Numbered from the stretch's first letter, positions 20,003 to 28,982 are shown. The stretch is 64,000 bases of DNA from Phytohabitans sp052068095 (GCF_052068095.1 NZ_JBQHDG010000015.1:1-64000), one strand, 5' to 3'. The notes: generated by a model from the letters alone, not told the origin. A program made the numbers and translations.

Positions 20003-22708
20003 ATGCTCGACAACGAGCCAGAGGGCGGTGACCGGACCGGTTCAGAGCCGGCCGGCGATACCGCCGAAAGCAGCACCCCTACCAAGCGCACCCGGACAAC
20101 CCGGCGCAAGGCGGCCGAGCCCGCCGAGCCGGGCACGGAGGCGGCCACACCGACCCGGAGGCGGCGCAAGGCGGTCGTACCGGATGAATCGGACGCGGCG
20201 CCACAAGTCGTGGCGGAAGCCGCGCCGGTTGTCGAAGAGGCCGCCCCGGCCAAGACCACGCGTACCAGGCGGAAGAAGGCAGCCCCCGCGGCCGAGCCGC
20301 TGACCGAGCCGGCCGCCGAGGCCGTGGTTACCGAGCCGGCGGAGGTCGAGGCGCCCCCCGCCGAAGAGTCGTCGAGCCGGCGCCGCCGGGCCGCGCTGTC
20401 CGCACCGACCGTGCTCTTCATGCCGCCCGAGGTGGAGGACCAGCCGCCCGCCAAGGCCACCCGCAAGGCGCGCGCGGAGAAGGTCGTGGAGCCCGCCGCC
20501 GAGCCCGAGCCCGCCCCCGTGGCGGCCGCCACCGAGGAGGCCACCGAGACCGCCGAGCCCTCGCGCCGGCGGCGCCGCGGACGGCGTACCACCGAAACGG
20601 TGGACGCGGAGCCGGAGGTCACCGCGGAGAGCACCACCGCGGAGGCCGAGGAAGACGAGGAAGACGACGAGGACGAAGACGCCGCCGGCCGCCGCCGGCG
20701 GCGCCGTGGTCGGCGTGGCCGGGGCCGCGGGCGCGGCCCCGCCGACGACGAGGCCGACGAGGACGAGGCCGCGGCCGAGGCGGCCGACGAGGAGGACGAC
20801 GAGGACGACGACGGCGAGCCGCTGACCCGCCGCCGGCGCCGGCGGCGCCGCAAGGGCTCCAGCGAGGTCGACTCGGGCGCCGACGACGGCGTGCCCACGG
20901 TCGTCAAGATCCGCGAACCGCGGCGCGGCTCCGACGAGGTGCAGGGCGTCTCCGGCTCGACCCGCCTCGAGGCCAAGCGCCAGCGCCGCCGCGACGGGCG
21001 CGAGCAGCGCCGCACCCGCCCGCCGATCCTGAGCGAGTCGGAGTTCCTGGCCCGCCGCGAGGCGGTCGACCGGGTCATGGTCGTGCGCCAGCGCGGCGAC
21101 CGCACCCAGATCGCCGTGCTCGAAGACGGCGTGCTGGTCGAGCACTACGTGACCCGCGCCTCGGCCGGCACGATGGCCGGCAACGTCTACCTCGGCAAGG
21201 TGCAAAACGTCCTGCCCAGCATGGAGGCGGCCTTCGTCGACGTGGGGCGCGGGCGCAACGCCGTGCTGTACGCGGGCGAGGTCAACTGGGACGCCACCGG
21301 CCTGGAGGGGCGGGCCCGCTCGATCGAGCAGGCCCTGCGGTCCGGCGACTCGGTGCTCGTGCAGGTCACCAAGGACCCGATCGGCCACAAGGGCGCGCGC
21401 CTCACCAGCCACATCGCCCTCTCCGGGCGACACCTCGTGTACGTGCCGCACGGCAACGCCTCCGGCATCAGCCGCAAACTGCCCGACAACGAGCGCAAGC
21501 GCCTGCGTGACGTGCTCAAGAAGCTCGTGCCGGACGGCGCCGGCGTGATCGTTCGCACCGCCGCCGAGGGCGCCAGCGAAGACGAGCTGGCCCGCGACGT
21601 CAAGCGCCTCCAGGCGCAGTGGGAGGAGATCCAGGCGCGGGCCGCCGAGGGTGGCGCTCCGGCGCTGCTCTACGAGGAGCCCGACCTGGTCATCCGGGTC
21701 GTCCGCGACCTGTTCAACGAAGACTTCCGCGAGCTCGTGGTGCAGGGCGACGGCGCGTACGACATGGTCGAGTCGTACCTGCAACACGTCTCGCCCGACC
21801 TCGTCGCGCGGCTGCGGCGGCACGCCGGTGCGGTCGACGTCTTCGCCGAAAAGCGGATCGACGAGCAGATCCTCAAGGGGCTCGACCGCAAGGTGTTCCT
21901 GCCCTCCGGCGGCCACCTGGTCATCGACCGCACCGAGGCGATGACGGTCATCGACGTCAACACCGGCAAGTACACCGGCGCGGGCGGCAACCTCGAGGAG
22001 ACCGTCACCCGCAACAACCTGGAGGCGGCCGAGGAGATCGTGCGCCAGCTGCGGCTGCGCGACCTGGGCGGCATCGTCGTGATCGACTTCATCGACATGG
22101 TGCTGGAGTCCAACCGCGAGCTCGTGCTGCGCCGCCTCACCGAATGCCTCGGGCGCGACCGCACCAAGCACCAGGTCACCGAGATCACCTCGCTCGGCCT
22201 CGTGCAGATGACCCGCAAGCGGATCGGCGCGGGGCTGCTGGAGGCGTTCAGCGAGACCTGCGAGCACTGCAAGGGTCGTGGGCTGATCATCCACACCGAG
22301 CCGGTGCCGGTGAAGAACCCCTCGGGCTCGTCCAACTCCGGGGCCGGCGACAAGGTCAAGGCGGTCGCGGCGGCGCCGCGCACCGAGCCGCCGGCCAACG
22401 GCGCCTCGGGCGTGACCAGCGGGCGCCGGCGGGGTCGCAAGGGCGCCGCCACCTCCGTCTCGGCCGAGCCGGTCGAGGCGGCGCCGGCTTTCGACGAGGA
22501 CGAGACGATGGGGTACGACCTGTCGCGCTACGAAACCGCGTTGGAGGAGGACGTGCCGGTGGTGACCGAGGCGGTCGAGCCGTTGCGCCTGGCCGGCCCG
22601 GACGACCCCGACGCGTTCGACGAGGAAGACGACGCCGAGGAGGCCGGCGGCTCGGGTGGCCGGCGGCGCACCCGGCGCGGTGGTGCCCGGCGGCGTACCC
22701 GCCCGTAG
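20003..22708 (+). CDS. rne: Rne/Rng family ribonuclease (RNase E/G)
   Basis: 901-residue endoribonuclease for rRNA maturation and mRNA decay. Residues 1-~330 are a low-complexity tail alternating acidic stretches (EEDEEDDEDED) with arginine-rich blocks (RRRRRRGRRGRGRG), the usual RNA- and protein-binding extension placed N-terminally in actinobacteria. The catalytic core follows: S1 domain from ~392 (GNVYLGKVQNVLPSMEAAFV), 5'-sensor/RNase H-like region, and DNase I-like subdomain with the Mg-binding Asp residues in MTVIDVNTGKYTG (~651) and VIDFIDM (~694). The zinc-link CEHCKGRG is at ~752-759. ATG 20003 is preceded by GGAGAA. A 134-nt untranslated leader separates it from the previous gene, which would suit autoregulation. 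Confidence 0.95.
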   Translation: MLDNEPEGGDRTGSEPAGDTAESSTPTKRTRTTRRKAAEPAEPGTEAATPTRRRRKAVVPDESDAAPQVVAEAAPVVEEAAPAKTTRTRRKKAAPAAEPLTEPAAEAVVTEPAEVEAPPAEESSSRRRRAALSAPTVLFMPPEVEDQPPAKATRKARAEKVVEPAAEPEPAPVAAATEEATETAEPSRRRRRGRRTTETVDAEPEVTAESTTAEAEEDEEDDEDEDAAGRRRRRRGRRGRGRGRGPADDEADEDEAAAEAADEEDDEDDDGEPLTRRRRRRRRKGSSEVDSGADDGVPTVVKIREPRRGSDEVQGVSGSTRLEAKRQRRRDGREQRRTRPPILSESEFLARREAVDRVMVVRQRGDRTQIAVLEDGVLVEHYVTRASAGTMAGNVYLGKVQNVLPSMEAAFVDVGRGRNAVLYAGEVNWDATGLEGRARSIEQALRSGDSVLVQVTKDPIGHKGARLTSHIALSGRHLVYVPHGNASGISRKLPDNERKRLRDVLKKLVPDGAGVIVRTAAEGASEDELARDVKRLQAQWEEIQARAAEGGAPALLYEEPDLVIRVVRDLFNEDFRELVVQGDGAYDMVESYLQHVSPDLVARLRRHAGAVDVFAEKRIDEQILKGLDRKVFLPSGGHLVIDRTEAMTVIDVNTGKYTGAGGNLEETVTRNNLEAAEEIVRQLRLRDLGGIVVIDFIDMVLESNRELVLRRLTECLGRDRTKHQVTEITSLGLVQMTRKRIGAGLLEAFSETCEHCKGRGLIIHTEPVPVKNPSGSSNSGAGDKVKAVAAAPRTEPPANGASGVTSGRRRGRKGAATSVSAEPVEAAPAFDEDETMGYDLSRYETALEEDVPVVTEAVEPLRLAGPDDPDAFDEEDDAEEAGGSGGRRRTRRGGARRRTRP

Positions 22709-22718
22709 GCTCTGCCCC

Positions 22719-23234
22719 ATGGGTCGATCCCCTCTGCTGGCGGTCGTAGTCGCACTCGTATTGGCGGGGGCGGGGTGTTCGGCTGATCGGCCGGACGCCT
22801 CGCCATCCGCGTCGGCCTCGGGTGGCGGTGCTTCCGTGGCGCCGGACCCGACGCCGGCCGCGACCGGCGGCTCCCCGGACGTGACCGAGACCGGGCCGGC
22901 CGCCGGCAACGCCAAGCAGGTGTGCGCCGACGCGCTGGCGGCCAGTGGCAAGGGGGTCACGACGTTCCTGGCCGAGCTGGGCAAGATGCTCAAGGCGGCC
23001 GGGGAGGGCGACGGCAAGGCCGAGTACGAGGCCCGGCAGAAGGCCGAGGCGGCACTCGCCACGTGGTCCAACGCGATGAAGGAGCAGGCGGCCAAGGCCA
23101 CCGACGGGCGGCTGCGGACGGTGCTCACCGAGATCGGCAACGAGGTCGGCACGATGCGCGCCGACATCGACAGCGTCAACAGTGCCAAGCTCGACCAGCT
23201 CCAGCAGCGCCTCGACACCTTGTGCGCCAGCTGA
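22719..23234 (+). CDS. putative lipoprotein
   Basis: 171 residues. Signal peptide MGRSPLLAVVVALVLAGAGC ends at a lipidation-type Cys 20 (the -3 residue is Gly, a slightly weak lipobox). A Ser/Pro/Ala-rich linker to about residue 65 follows, then a helical, Lys/Ala/Glu-rich domain with two further cysteines (VCADAL and the C-terminal TLCAS) that could form a disulfide. No known family was recognised. It would sit on the outer face of the membrane. It lies 10 bp after rne and may be read through from it, while rplU downstream appears to have its own promoter. Confidence 0.78.
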   Translation: MGRSPLLAVVVALVLAGAGCSADRPDASPSASASGGGASVAPDPTPAATGGSPDVTETGPAAGNAKQVCADALAASGKGVTTFLAELGKMLKAAGEGDGKAEYEARQKAEAALATWSNAMKEQAAKATDGRLRTVLTEIGNEVGTMRADIDSVNSAKLDQLQQRLDTLCAS

Positions 23235-23235
23235 T

Positions 23236-23299
23236 TTGGTCCGGCGCGGGTGGGTGACGTATTCTTGCCGGTGGCGCACGTTGAGTGCGCCCGGTTTTT
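23236..23299 (+). promoter_or_regulatory. candidate rplU promoter and 5' leader hairpin
   Basis: TTGGTC (23236-23241), an 18-nt spacer and TATTCT (23260-23265) make a plausible vegetative promoter. Immediately downstream, 23273-23279 and 23285-23291 form a 7-bp stem (GGCGCAC/GTGCGCC) with a 5-nt loop, followed by CGGTTTTTG. The hairpin plus T-run resembles an intrinsic terminator placed at the very start of the transcript. It could be a 5' protective stem or part of an L21-type autoregulatory leader. Confidence 0.5.
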
Positions 23300-23342
23300 G
23301 TGCCCGTAAATCATCCGCTTAGCGACAGGGAGTCCGCGTCCG

Positions 23343-23657
23343 ATGTACGCGATCGTCAAGACCGGCGGCAAGCAGTACAAGGTCGCCGAGGGCGACGTGA
23401 TCGAGGTCGAGAAGCTCGTCGGCGAGCCCGGCGATGCGGTGACGCTCCCCGCGCTGCTCCTCGTCGACGGTGACGACCTGGTCACCGACGCGGCCAAGCT
23501 GGCGAAGGTCTCGGTCTCCGCCGAGATCGCCGCCCACACCAAGGGCCCGAAGATCCGGATCCACAAGTTCAAGAACAAGACCGGTTACCACAAGCGCCAG
23601 GGCCACCGTCAGCCGCTGACCCAGGTCAAGGTGACCGGCATCTCGAGCGGGAAGTAA
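23343..23657 (+). CDS. rplU: 50S ribosomal protein L21
   Basis: 104 residues, standard length. It binds 23S rRNA in the large subunit. The start MYAIVKTGGKQYKVAEGD and the C-terminal KTGYHKRQGHRQPLTQVKV are diagnostic. ATG 23343 lies 12 nt after AGGGAGT. It is followed 12 bp later by rpmA, the universal L21-L27 pair, and then by obgE. Confidence 0.97.
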   Translation: MYAIVKTGGKQYKVAEGDVIEVEKLVGEPGDAVTLPALLLVDGDDLVTDAAKLAKVSVSAEIAAHTKGPKIRIHKFKNKTGYHKRQGHRQPLTQVKVTGISSGK

Positions 23658-23669
23658 GGACGAGGCGAC

Positions 23670-23927
23670 ATGGCTCACAAAAAGGGTGCCTCCAGCTCGC
23701 GCAACGGTCGCGACTCGGAGGCAAAGCGCCTCGGCGTGAAGCGTTTCGGCGGGCAGGTCGTCAGCGCGGGTGAGATTCTGATCCGCCAGCGCGGCACCAA
23801 GTTCCACCCCGGCGACCTGGTCGGCCGCGGCGGCGACGACACGCTCTTCGCGCTGGCGGCGGGTTCGGTCCAGTTCGGCACCAAGCGCGGGCGCAAGACC
23901 GTCAGCATCGTGCCGGTGCAGCAGTAA
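23670..23927 (+). CDS. rpmA: 50S ribosomal protein L27
   Basis: 85 residues, standard length. The N-terminus MAHKKGASSSRNGRDSEAKR reaches the peptidyl-transferase centre in known ribosomes. There is no N-terminal cleavage extension of the kind found in Firmicutes. RBS GGACGAGG precedes ATG 23670. Between L21 and Obg, as usual. Confidence 0.97.
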   Translation: MAHKKGASSSRNGRDSEAKRLGVKRFGGQVVSAGEILIRQRGTKFHPGDLVGRGGDDTLFALAAGSVQFGTKRGRKTVSIVPVQQ

Positions 23928-23940
23928 CAGCGTCAGCTTC

Positions 23941-23974
23941 CGAAGCGGGCCGGGCTGGTGTCCGGCCCGCTTCG
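23941..23974 (+). terminator. hairpin between rpmA and obgE
   Basis: A perfect 13-bp stem (23941-23953 CGAAGCGGGCCGG with 23962-23974) and 8-nt loop are followed by TCGTCGTGTTTGTTG. It looks like an intrinsic terminator or attenuator that would reduce readthrough from the abundant L21-L27 message into obgE. Confidence 0.72.
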
Positions 23975-23999
23975 TCGTGTTTGTTGAAAGGATAGGGAC

Positions 24000-25439
24000 G
24001 TGGCGACCTTCGTCGACCGGGTCACGCTGCACCTCCAGGCGGGTGACGGTGGGCACGGTTGCGTCTCCATCCACCGGGAGAAGTTCAAGCCGTTCGGCGG
24101 TCCTGACGGCGGCGACGGCGGGCACGGCGGCAGCGTGTCGTTCGTCGTCGACCCGCAGGTGCACACGCTGCTCGACTTCCACTTCCGGCCGCACGTCAAG
24201 GCGGAAAACGGCAAGGGCGGGCAGGGCTCCAACCGTGACGGCGCCAAGGGTGCCGACCTGGTGTTGAAGGTGCCGGACGGCACGGTGGTGCAGACCACGG
24301 GCGGCGAGACGATCGCCGACCTGGTCGGCGCCGGCACGACGATCGAGATCGCGCGCGGCGGCCGGGGCGGGCGGGGCAACGCGGCGCTCGCCAGCTCCCG
24401 CCGCAAGGCGCCGGGCTTCGCGGAGCTTGGCGAGCCCGGCGACCGGCTCGACGTGGTGCTGGAGCTGAAGAGCGTCGCCGACGTCGGCTTGGTCGGCTTT
24501 CCGTCGGCGGGCAAGTCGTCGCTGATCTCCGTGATCTCCGCGGCCAAACCCAAGATCGCCGACTACCCGTTCACCACGCTCGTGCCCAACCTCGGCGTGG
24601 TGCGGGTGGACGACAGCACGTTCACCATCGCCGACGTGCCAGGGCTTATCCCGGGCGCGGCGACGGGCAAGGGCCTCGGGCTCGAGTTCCTGCGCCACAT
24701 CGAGCGGTGCGCCGTGCTCGTGCACGTGGTCGATGCCGCCACGCTGGAGCCGGGCCGTGACCCGCTCAGCGACATCGACGCGATCGAGGCGGAGCTCGCC
24801 GAGTACGGAGGGCTCGCCGACCGCCCCCGCCTGGTGGTGCTCAACAAGATCGACGTGCCGGACGCCCGCGACCTCGCCGAGATCACCCGCCCCGACATCG
24901 AGGCGCGCGGGCTGCCCGTCTACGAGGTGAGCACGGCGACGCGCGAGGGGCTCAAGGAGCTGACGTACGCGCTGGCCGGCCTGGTGCGGCAGGCCCGTGA
25001 GCTGGCGCCCGCGCCCGAGCCGACCCGCATCGTGATCCGCCCGACGGCGGTCGACGACGCCGGGTTCACGGTCACCGAGGAGGACGGGGCGTACGTCGTA
25101 CGCGGCCCGCGGCCCGAGCGGTGGGTGCGGCAGACCAACTTCGACAACGACGAGGCGGTGGGCTTCCTCGCCGACCGGCTGGAGCGGCTCGGCGTCGAGG
25201 AAGCGCTGGCCAAGGCCGGCGCCGAGCCTGGCGACCTGGTGCGGATCGGCGCGCGGGAGTTCGACTGGCAGCCGACCGCCGGGGCCTACACGTCCGGCCC
25301 GCGGGGCACCGACATCCGGCTGGAGGAGCCCTCGACCCGGGCCACCGCGGCGGAGCGCCTGGCCGCGCACCAGGCCCGCCAGCCCCAACGCGACCCGACC
25401 AGCGGCGCCGTTTTGGAGTCGGACTCCACGGACGAATAG
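24000..25439 (+). CDS. obgE: GTPase Obg/CgtA
   Basis: 479-residue essential ribosome-assembly GTPase. Three domains are visible: the glycine-rich Obg fold (residues 1-~158, FVDRVTLHLQAGDGGHG ...), the G domain with G1 GFPSAGKSS (~165-173), G3 DVPGLI and G4 NKID, and a C-terminal OCT domain typical of Gram-positive Obg. A Ser/Thr/Glu tail follows. GTG 24000 is preceded by GAAAGGATAGG. It lies directly downstream of rpmA but behind a terminator-like hairpin, so levels are probably partly uncoupled from L21-L27. Confidence 0.97.
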   Translation: MATFVDRVTLHLQAGDGGHGCVSIHREKFKPFGGPDGGDGGHGGSVSFVVDPQVHTLLDFHFRPHVKAENGKGGQGSNRDGAKGADLVLKVPDGTVVQTTGGETIADLVGAGTTIEIARGGRGGRGNAALASSRRKAPGFAELGEPGDRLDVVLELKSVADVGLVGFPSAGKSSLISVISAAKPKIADYPFTTLVPNLGVVRVDDSTFTIADVPGLIPGAATGKGLGLEFLRHIERCAVLVHVVDAATLEPGRDPLSDIDAIEAELAEYGGLADRPRLVVLNKIDVPDARDLAEITRPDIEARGLPVYEVSTATREGLKELTYALAGLVRQARELAPAPEPTRIVIRPTAVDDAGFTVTEEDGAYVVRGPRPERWVRQTNFDNDEAVGFLADRLERLGVEEALAKAGAEPGDLVRIGAREFDWQPTAGAYTSGPRGTDIRLEEPSTRATAAERLAAHQARQPQRDPTSGAVLESDSTDE

Positions 25440-25501
25440 TGTCCGTATCCGGTCCACATGCACGAAACCTGTCGGAAATCGCGTCCGGCTACTTTGGACT
25501 G

Positions 25502-25912
25502 GTGTTGATAGAAGCCCGCCCCGTCGATGACGCCGAGTTGGGCACATTGATTACGGCGTTGCAGCGGGAGCTCCGCGAGGCCGGCGGCGGGCTGGATCCC
25601 ACGTTCGGAGACGGTGCCCAGCATCTCGTCGGCGTGGTCGACGGGCGGGCCGTGGCATGCGGCGCGCTCCAGCCTCTCGACAAGCAGGTCGGCGCCATCC
25701 GCCGGATGTACGTGCGGCCCGCCTTCCGGGGCCGGGGCATCGCGCGCCAGATGCTCGCCGCCCTGGAGGAGATGGCCCTCGACGCGGGGCACGTGGTGCT
25801 GCGCCTGGAGGCGGCTGTTTACCTTCCGGCCGCTTTGGCGCTGCTCCGCTCGGCCGGCTACGGCGAGACGCCCGCGCACGGCTTCGAAAAGCGCATCCTC
25901 GTCGCCGCCTGA
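25502..25912 (+). CDS. GNAT family N-acetyltransferase
   Basis: 136 residues from GTG 25502. The acetyl-CoA binding motif A is clear (IRRMYVRPAFRGRGIARQML, with the R/Q-x-x-G-x-G/A loop), followed by LRLEAAVYLPAALALLRSAGY, the usual motif B region. Substrate unknown. An in-frame GTG at 25439, overlapping the obgE stop, would add 21 residues, but the intervening sequence is AT-richer and not protein-like (the TTTGGACT and TTGATAG segments look more like a promoter). Convergent with the MFS gene. Confidence 0.85.
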   Translation: MLIEARPVDDAELGTLITALQRELREAGGGLDPTFGDGAQHLVGVVDGRAVACGALQPLDKQVGAIRRMYVRPAFRGRGIARQMLAALEEMALDAGHVVLRLEAAVYLPAALALLRSAGYGETPAHGFEKRILVAA

Positions 25913-25975
25913 CCCCGCCGGCCGCCCGGCCCCGATGGCGTGCGGGCTCAGGGACGGGGGTCACCGGACACGAGT

Positions 25976-26167
25976 GTCCGTGGCGAAAACATGCCCCTCC
26001 AGGGGCCAAAAATCGCCACGGACGTACAGCCGCCCTCCGCTGTTGGGCGCGCACACCTCGCCGGCCCGGAGGGCCGGCGCAGCCGGCGGGGTGAGCGTGA
26101 GCAACAGCGGACGGGTGAGGCCGCGGGAGCAGCGGTCTGGGGCCACGACGGACATCGCGGTAGCTCA
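25976..26167 (-). repeat. dispersed intergenic repeat locus at 26 kb (nested hairpin plus shared module)
   Basis: In the 310-bp convergent gap 25913-26222, 25976-25986 (GTCCGTGGCGA) pairs perfectly with 26013-26023. Inside it, GCCCCT/AGGGGC (25993-26006) forms a second stem, giving a nested double hairpin. 26102-26167 is a 66-bp block nearly identical to 49306-49370 (CAACAGCGGACGGGTGAGG ... ATCGCGGTAGCTCA), and its end also occurs at 5397-5418. The longer core of the other copies is absent or degenerate here. No gene is supported. Confidence 0.75.
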
Positions 26168-26222
26168 CATCTTCGGGATTGGGCTTCGGGGTCACGAAGG
26201 CAGAAGCCGCCGGGAAGGAGCG

Positions 26223-27863
26223 TCAGCCGCCGACCGCGGCCGGCGCGGTGTCCTGCTCGCGCTCGGCGGCGCGGGCGCGGCGGCGGATGAGGAGGCAGGA
26301 GAGTGCCGCCGTGGCGAGGATCACCAGCGGGAGGATCAGCGTCAGCCGCATCGCGTGGGTGAAGCCGTCCCGGAAAGCCCTCTCCGCGGCCCCGGCGATC
26401 ACCTGCCGCACCTGGTCGGGAAGGCCGGGCGGCAGCGGCACGCCGGTCTGCCCCGCGCCGACGTGCAGGCTGCCCGTGCTGGCGTTGCTGAAACCGTCGA
26501 CGAACTGGTCGCGGTACCGCTGGGGCAGCGTCCCGGCCTCGTTTCGGGCGGCCTGGGGCAGGTCGGTCGCCAGCCGGGCTTGCAGCAGCGCGCCGACGGC
26601 CGCCGAGCCGATCACGCCGCCGAGCTGGCGGCTGGTGTTGATCAGGCCGGAGGCGGCGCCGGCGACCTGCGGCGCGATGTCGCGCATCGCGATCGTCTGG
26701 AGCGGCGCGAAGGTCATGCCGAGGCCGACGCCGGCGACGAGCAGGCCGGGCAGCAGGCTCCACTGCCCGGCGTCGGCCCGGGCCAGCCAGACCACCAGCC
26801 CCATGCCGACCGACCACAGCGTGAGCCCGGTGAACAGGATCCACTTGCCGCCCATCCGGTCGGCGGCGCGCCCGGCGAACGGGGCGATCACCATCGAGAG
26901 CAGCGACATCGGCGCCACCGCGACGCCGGCTTGCAGCGCGCTCAGCCCGATCACCGACTGGAGGTAGATGACCAGGGGCAGGAAGAGCCCGAGCATGCCG
27001 AACGCGATGGCGCCGACAACCCAGTTCATCAGCGAGAAGTTTCGGTCCGAGAAGATCGAGAAGGGGACGAGCGGCTCCTGCGCCCGGGTCATGTACTGGT
27101 GGACGAAGAAGGCCACCATCACCAGCACGCCGGCGCCGATCACCTCCGGGATCGTGATCGGCCCCCACACGTCGCCCCAGTGGTGTGACTCGCCCTCGAT
27201 CAGCCCGTAGGTGATGAGGAAAAGCCCGACCGTGGCCAGCAGGGTGCCGGTCCAGTCGAGCCGGTGGCGGCGGTTGAGCTTGAGGTTTGGCATCACGACC
27301 GCGGCGAGGGCGATGGTGACCGCGCCGACCGGCACGTTGACGAAGAAGATCCACTCCCAGCCCCAGTCGGTGACCAGGTAGCCGCCGAGCGTCGGGCCGG
27401 TGACCGTCGCGACGCCGGCCACGCCGCCCCAGATGCCGAACGCGGCGCCGCGCTTTTCCGGCGGGAAGATCACCGTGATCACCGAGAGCGTCTGCGGGGT
27501 GAGCAGCGCGCCGCCCACGCCCTGTACGACGCGGGCGGCCACGAGCTGCCCCGGGCTGGTGGCGAACCCGCACGCGGCCGAGGCCAGCGTGAACACCACC
27601 AGGCCGACGATGAACAGCTGCTTGGGGCCATACAGGTCACCGAGCCGGCCGGCGGTGATCAGGAGGATGGCGTAGACCAGCACGTAGGCGTTGACGATCC
27701 ACAGGATCTGGTCGAGCGACGCGTCGAGGCTGGCGCTCATGTCCGGGATCGCGATGTTGACGATCGTGGTGTCGAGCAAGATCATGAAGAAGCCGAGGCA
27801 GAGCGTGGCGAGGACCAGCCAGGGGCTGTGCTGCCGTTCAGCGGCGTCCTGAGACTTGCTCAT
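26223..27863 (-). CDS. MFS drug:H+ antiporter, DHA2 (14-TM) family
   Basis: 546 residues, the length of 14-helix EmrB/QacA transporters. Motif A-like GRLGDLYGPKQLFIVGLVVF follows TM2; the DHA2 signature LDTTIVNIAIPDM lies in TM1; motif C-like GPTLGGYLVTDWGWEWIFFVNVP lies in TM5. It is expected to export hydrophobic compounds using the proton gradient. Start taken as ATG 27863 (MSKSQDAAERQ); ATG 27881 is an alternative adding 6 residues. It follows trpS by 28 bp on the same strand. This trpS is of the inducible type, so co-expression with an exporter is a possible resistance arrangement, but that is inference. Confidence 0.9.
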   Translation of the reverse strand: MSKSQDAAERQHSPWLVLATLCLGFFMILLDTTIVNIAIPDMSASLDASLDQILWIVNAYVLVYAILLITAGRLGDLYGPKQLFIVGLVVFTLASAACGFATSPGQLVAARVVQGVGGALLTPQTLSVITVIFPPEKRGAAFGIWGGVAGVATVTGPTLGGYLVTDWGWEWIFFVNVPVGAVTIALAAVVMPNLKLNRRHRLDWTGTLLATVGLFLITYGLIEGESHHWGDVWGPITIPEVIGAGVLVMVAFFVHQYMTRAQEPLVPFSIFSDRNFSLMNWVVGAIAFGMLGLFLPLVIYLQSVIGLSALQAGVAVAPMSLLSMVIAPFAGRAADRMGGKWILFTGLTLWSVGMGLVVWLARADAGQWSLLPGLLVAGVGLGMTFAPLQTIAMRDIAPQVAGAASGLINTSRQLGGVIGSAAVGALLQARLATDLPQAARNEAGTLPQRYRDQFVDGFSNASTGSLHVGAGQTGVPLPPGLPDQVRQVIAGAAERAFRDGFTHAMRLTLILPLVILATAALSCLLIRRRARAAEREQDTAPAAVGG

Positions 27864-27891
27864 GGCCCATGCGTACCCCATCTCGGCGGCG

Positions 27892-28869
27892 TCACGCGAT
27901 CAATCCCACTGCCTTGCGCGCCCGGTGCACCGTGTCGGCGGTCACCTCCCGGGCCCGCTCCGCGCCGTCGGCGAGCACCCTCCGCACGTACCCCGGATCG
28001 CGCGAGAGCTCGGTGAAACGGGCCTGGACCGGCCGGACGGTGGCTACCACGGCCTCGGCGGCGGCGCGCTTGAGCGCGCCGTACGACGTGAAGCCGGACG
28101 CGAGCGCGGCGGGTGACCCGCCCGCGCAGCCGGCGAGGATCTCCAGCAGGTTTGCCACGCCCGGCCTGGCATCGGGCTCGTAGCTGACCGTGTCACCCGA
28201 ATCGGTGACCGCCCGCATCACCTTTCGCTCGATCACCTCAGGCGGGTCGAGCACGAAGAGCGTGCCCGCCGCACCCCTGGACTTGCTCATCTTCGCGCTC
28301 GGGTCCGACAGATCCATCACCCGCGCGGCGACCTCGGGTTTCACCGCGCGTGGCACCACGAACGTCTGTCCATAGTGGGTGTTGAACCGGGTCGCCACGT
28401 CGCGCGCCAGCTCCACGTGCTGGCGCTGGTCGTCGCCGACCGGCACCTCCGCCGTGTCGTGCAGCAGGATGTCGGCCGCCATCAGCACGGGATACGTGAG
28501 CAGGCTCAGCCGGGTGCTCCGCCCCCGCCCGCGCTCCTTGAACTGGATCATGCGATGCGCCTCGCCGTAGCGGGTGGCGCACTCCAGCAGGTAGTGCAGC
28601 TCGGTGTGTTCGGGCACCTGGGATTGCAGGTAGAAGAGGCTCCGGTCCGGGTCGACGCCGGCGGCGAGCAGCAGCGTCGCCACCTCGAGCGTGAGCTGGC
28701 GCAGCTCGCCCGGATCGTGGGGCATGGTCATCGCGTGCAGGTCGGCCACGAAGGTCACCGGTCGCGTCCGCCGCTGCGCGGCGACGACCGGACGGACGGC
28801 GCCGAGCAGGTTGCCGAGGTGGAGGTGGCCGGTGGGCTGGAAACCGGTGAGGGTCGCGGTGGTCGTCAT
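27892..28869 (-). CDS. trpS: tryptophanyl-tRNA synthetase, attenuator-controlled
   Basis: 325-residue class I synthetase charging tRNA-Trp. HIGH-type HLGN at 17-20 (context TGHLHLGNLLGA) and KMSKS at 193-197 are present. ATG 28869 is preceded by AAAAGGAGCTCGTC, a strong RBS, which rules out the longer frame from 28995 that runs through the attenuator. Upstream is a leader peptide with two consecutive Trp codons and a terminator (separate entries). In Streptomyces coelicolor an auxiliary, indolmycin-resistant TrpRS is controlled this way, so this copy may be an auxiliary enzyme induced by Trp-tRNA shortage. Sequence alone does not prove resistance. It is followed by an MFS exporter. Confidence 0.95.
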   Translation of the reverse strand: MTTTATLTGFQPTGHLHLGNLLGAVRPVVAAQRRTRPVTFVADLHAMTMPHDPGELRQLTLEVATLLLAAGVDPDRSLFYLQSQVPEHTELHYLLECATRYGEAHRMIQFKERGRGRSTRLSLLTYPVLMAADILLHDTAEVPVGDDQRQHVELARDVATRFNTHYGQTFVVPRAVKPEVAARVMDLSDPSAKMSKSRGAAGTLFVLDPPEVIERKVMRAVTDSGDTVSYEPDARPGVANLLEILAGCAGGSPAALASGFTSYGALKRAAAEAVVATVRPVQARFTELSRDPGYVRRVLADGAERAREVTADTVHRARKAVGLIA

Positions 28870-28916
28870 GACGAGCTCCTTTTCTGGGTACTGGAGCCGC
28901 CCTTCTCCGGGCACGC

Positions 28917-28981
28917 GAAACGGCCGCCCGGAGGGGCGGCCGTCGAGTGTCTGGGTCTGCGTGAACGCGTGTGGGCCGCCC
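28917..28981 (-). terminator. trpS transcription attenuator
   Basis: On the minus strand, segment 3 (28943-28934) and segment 4 (28929-28920) form a perfect 10-bp stem ACGGCCGCCC/GGGCGGCCGT with loop CTCC, followed by TTT: the terminator. Segment 2 (within 28981-28972, GGGCGGCCCA) pairs with segment 3 over 8 bp (GGGCGGCC/GGCCGCCC) as antiterminator. Segment 2 also pairs with segment 1, GTGGACCGCC, which covers the second Trp codon of the leader peptide (one A-C mismatch). This is the classic 1:2 / 2:3 / 3:4 arrangement; stalling at Trp codons should release segment 2 to antiterminate. Confidence 0.88.
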
Positions 28982-28982
28982 G

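Noticed and set aside
27892..28869. Calling trpS indolmycin-resistant
   Set aside because: Only regulation resembles that of the Streptomyces auxiliary enzyme; resistance determinants cannot be judged without an alignment.
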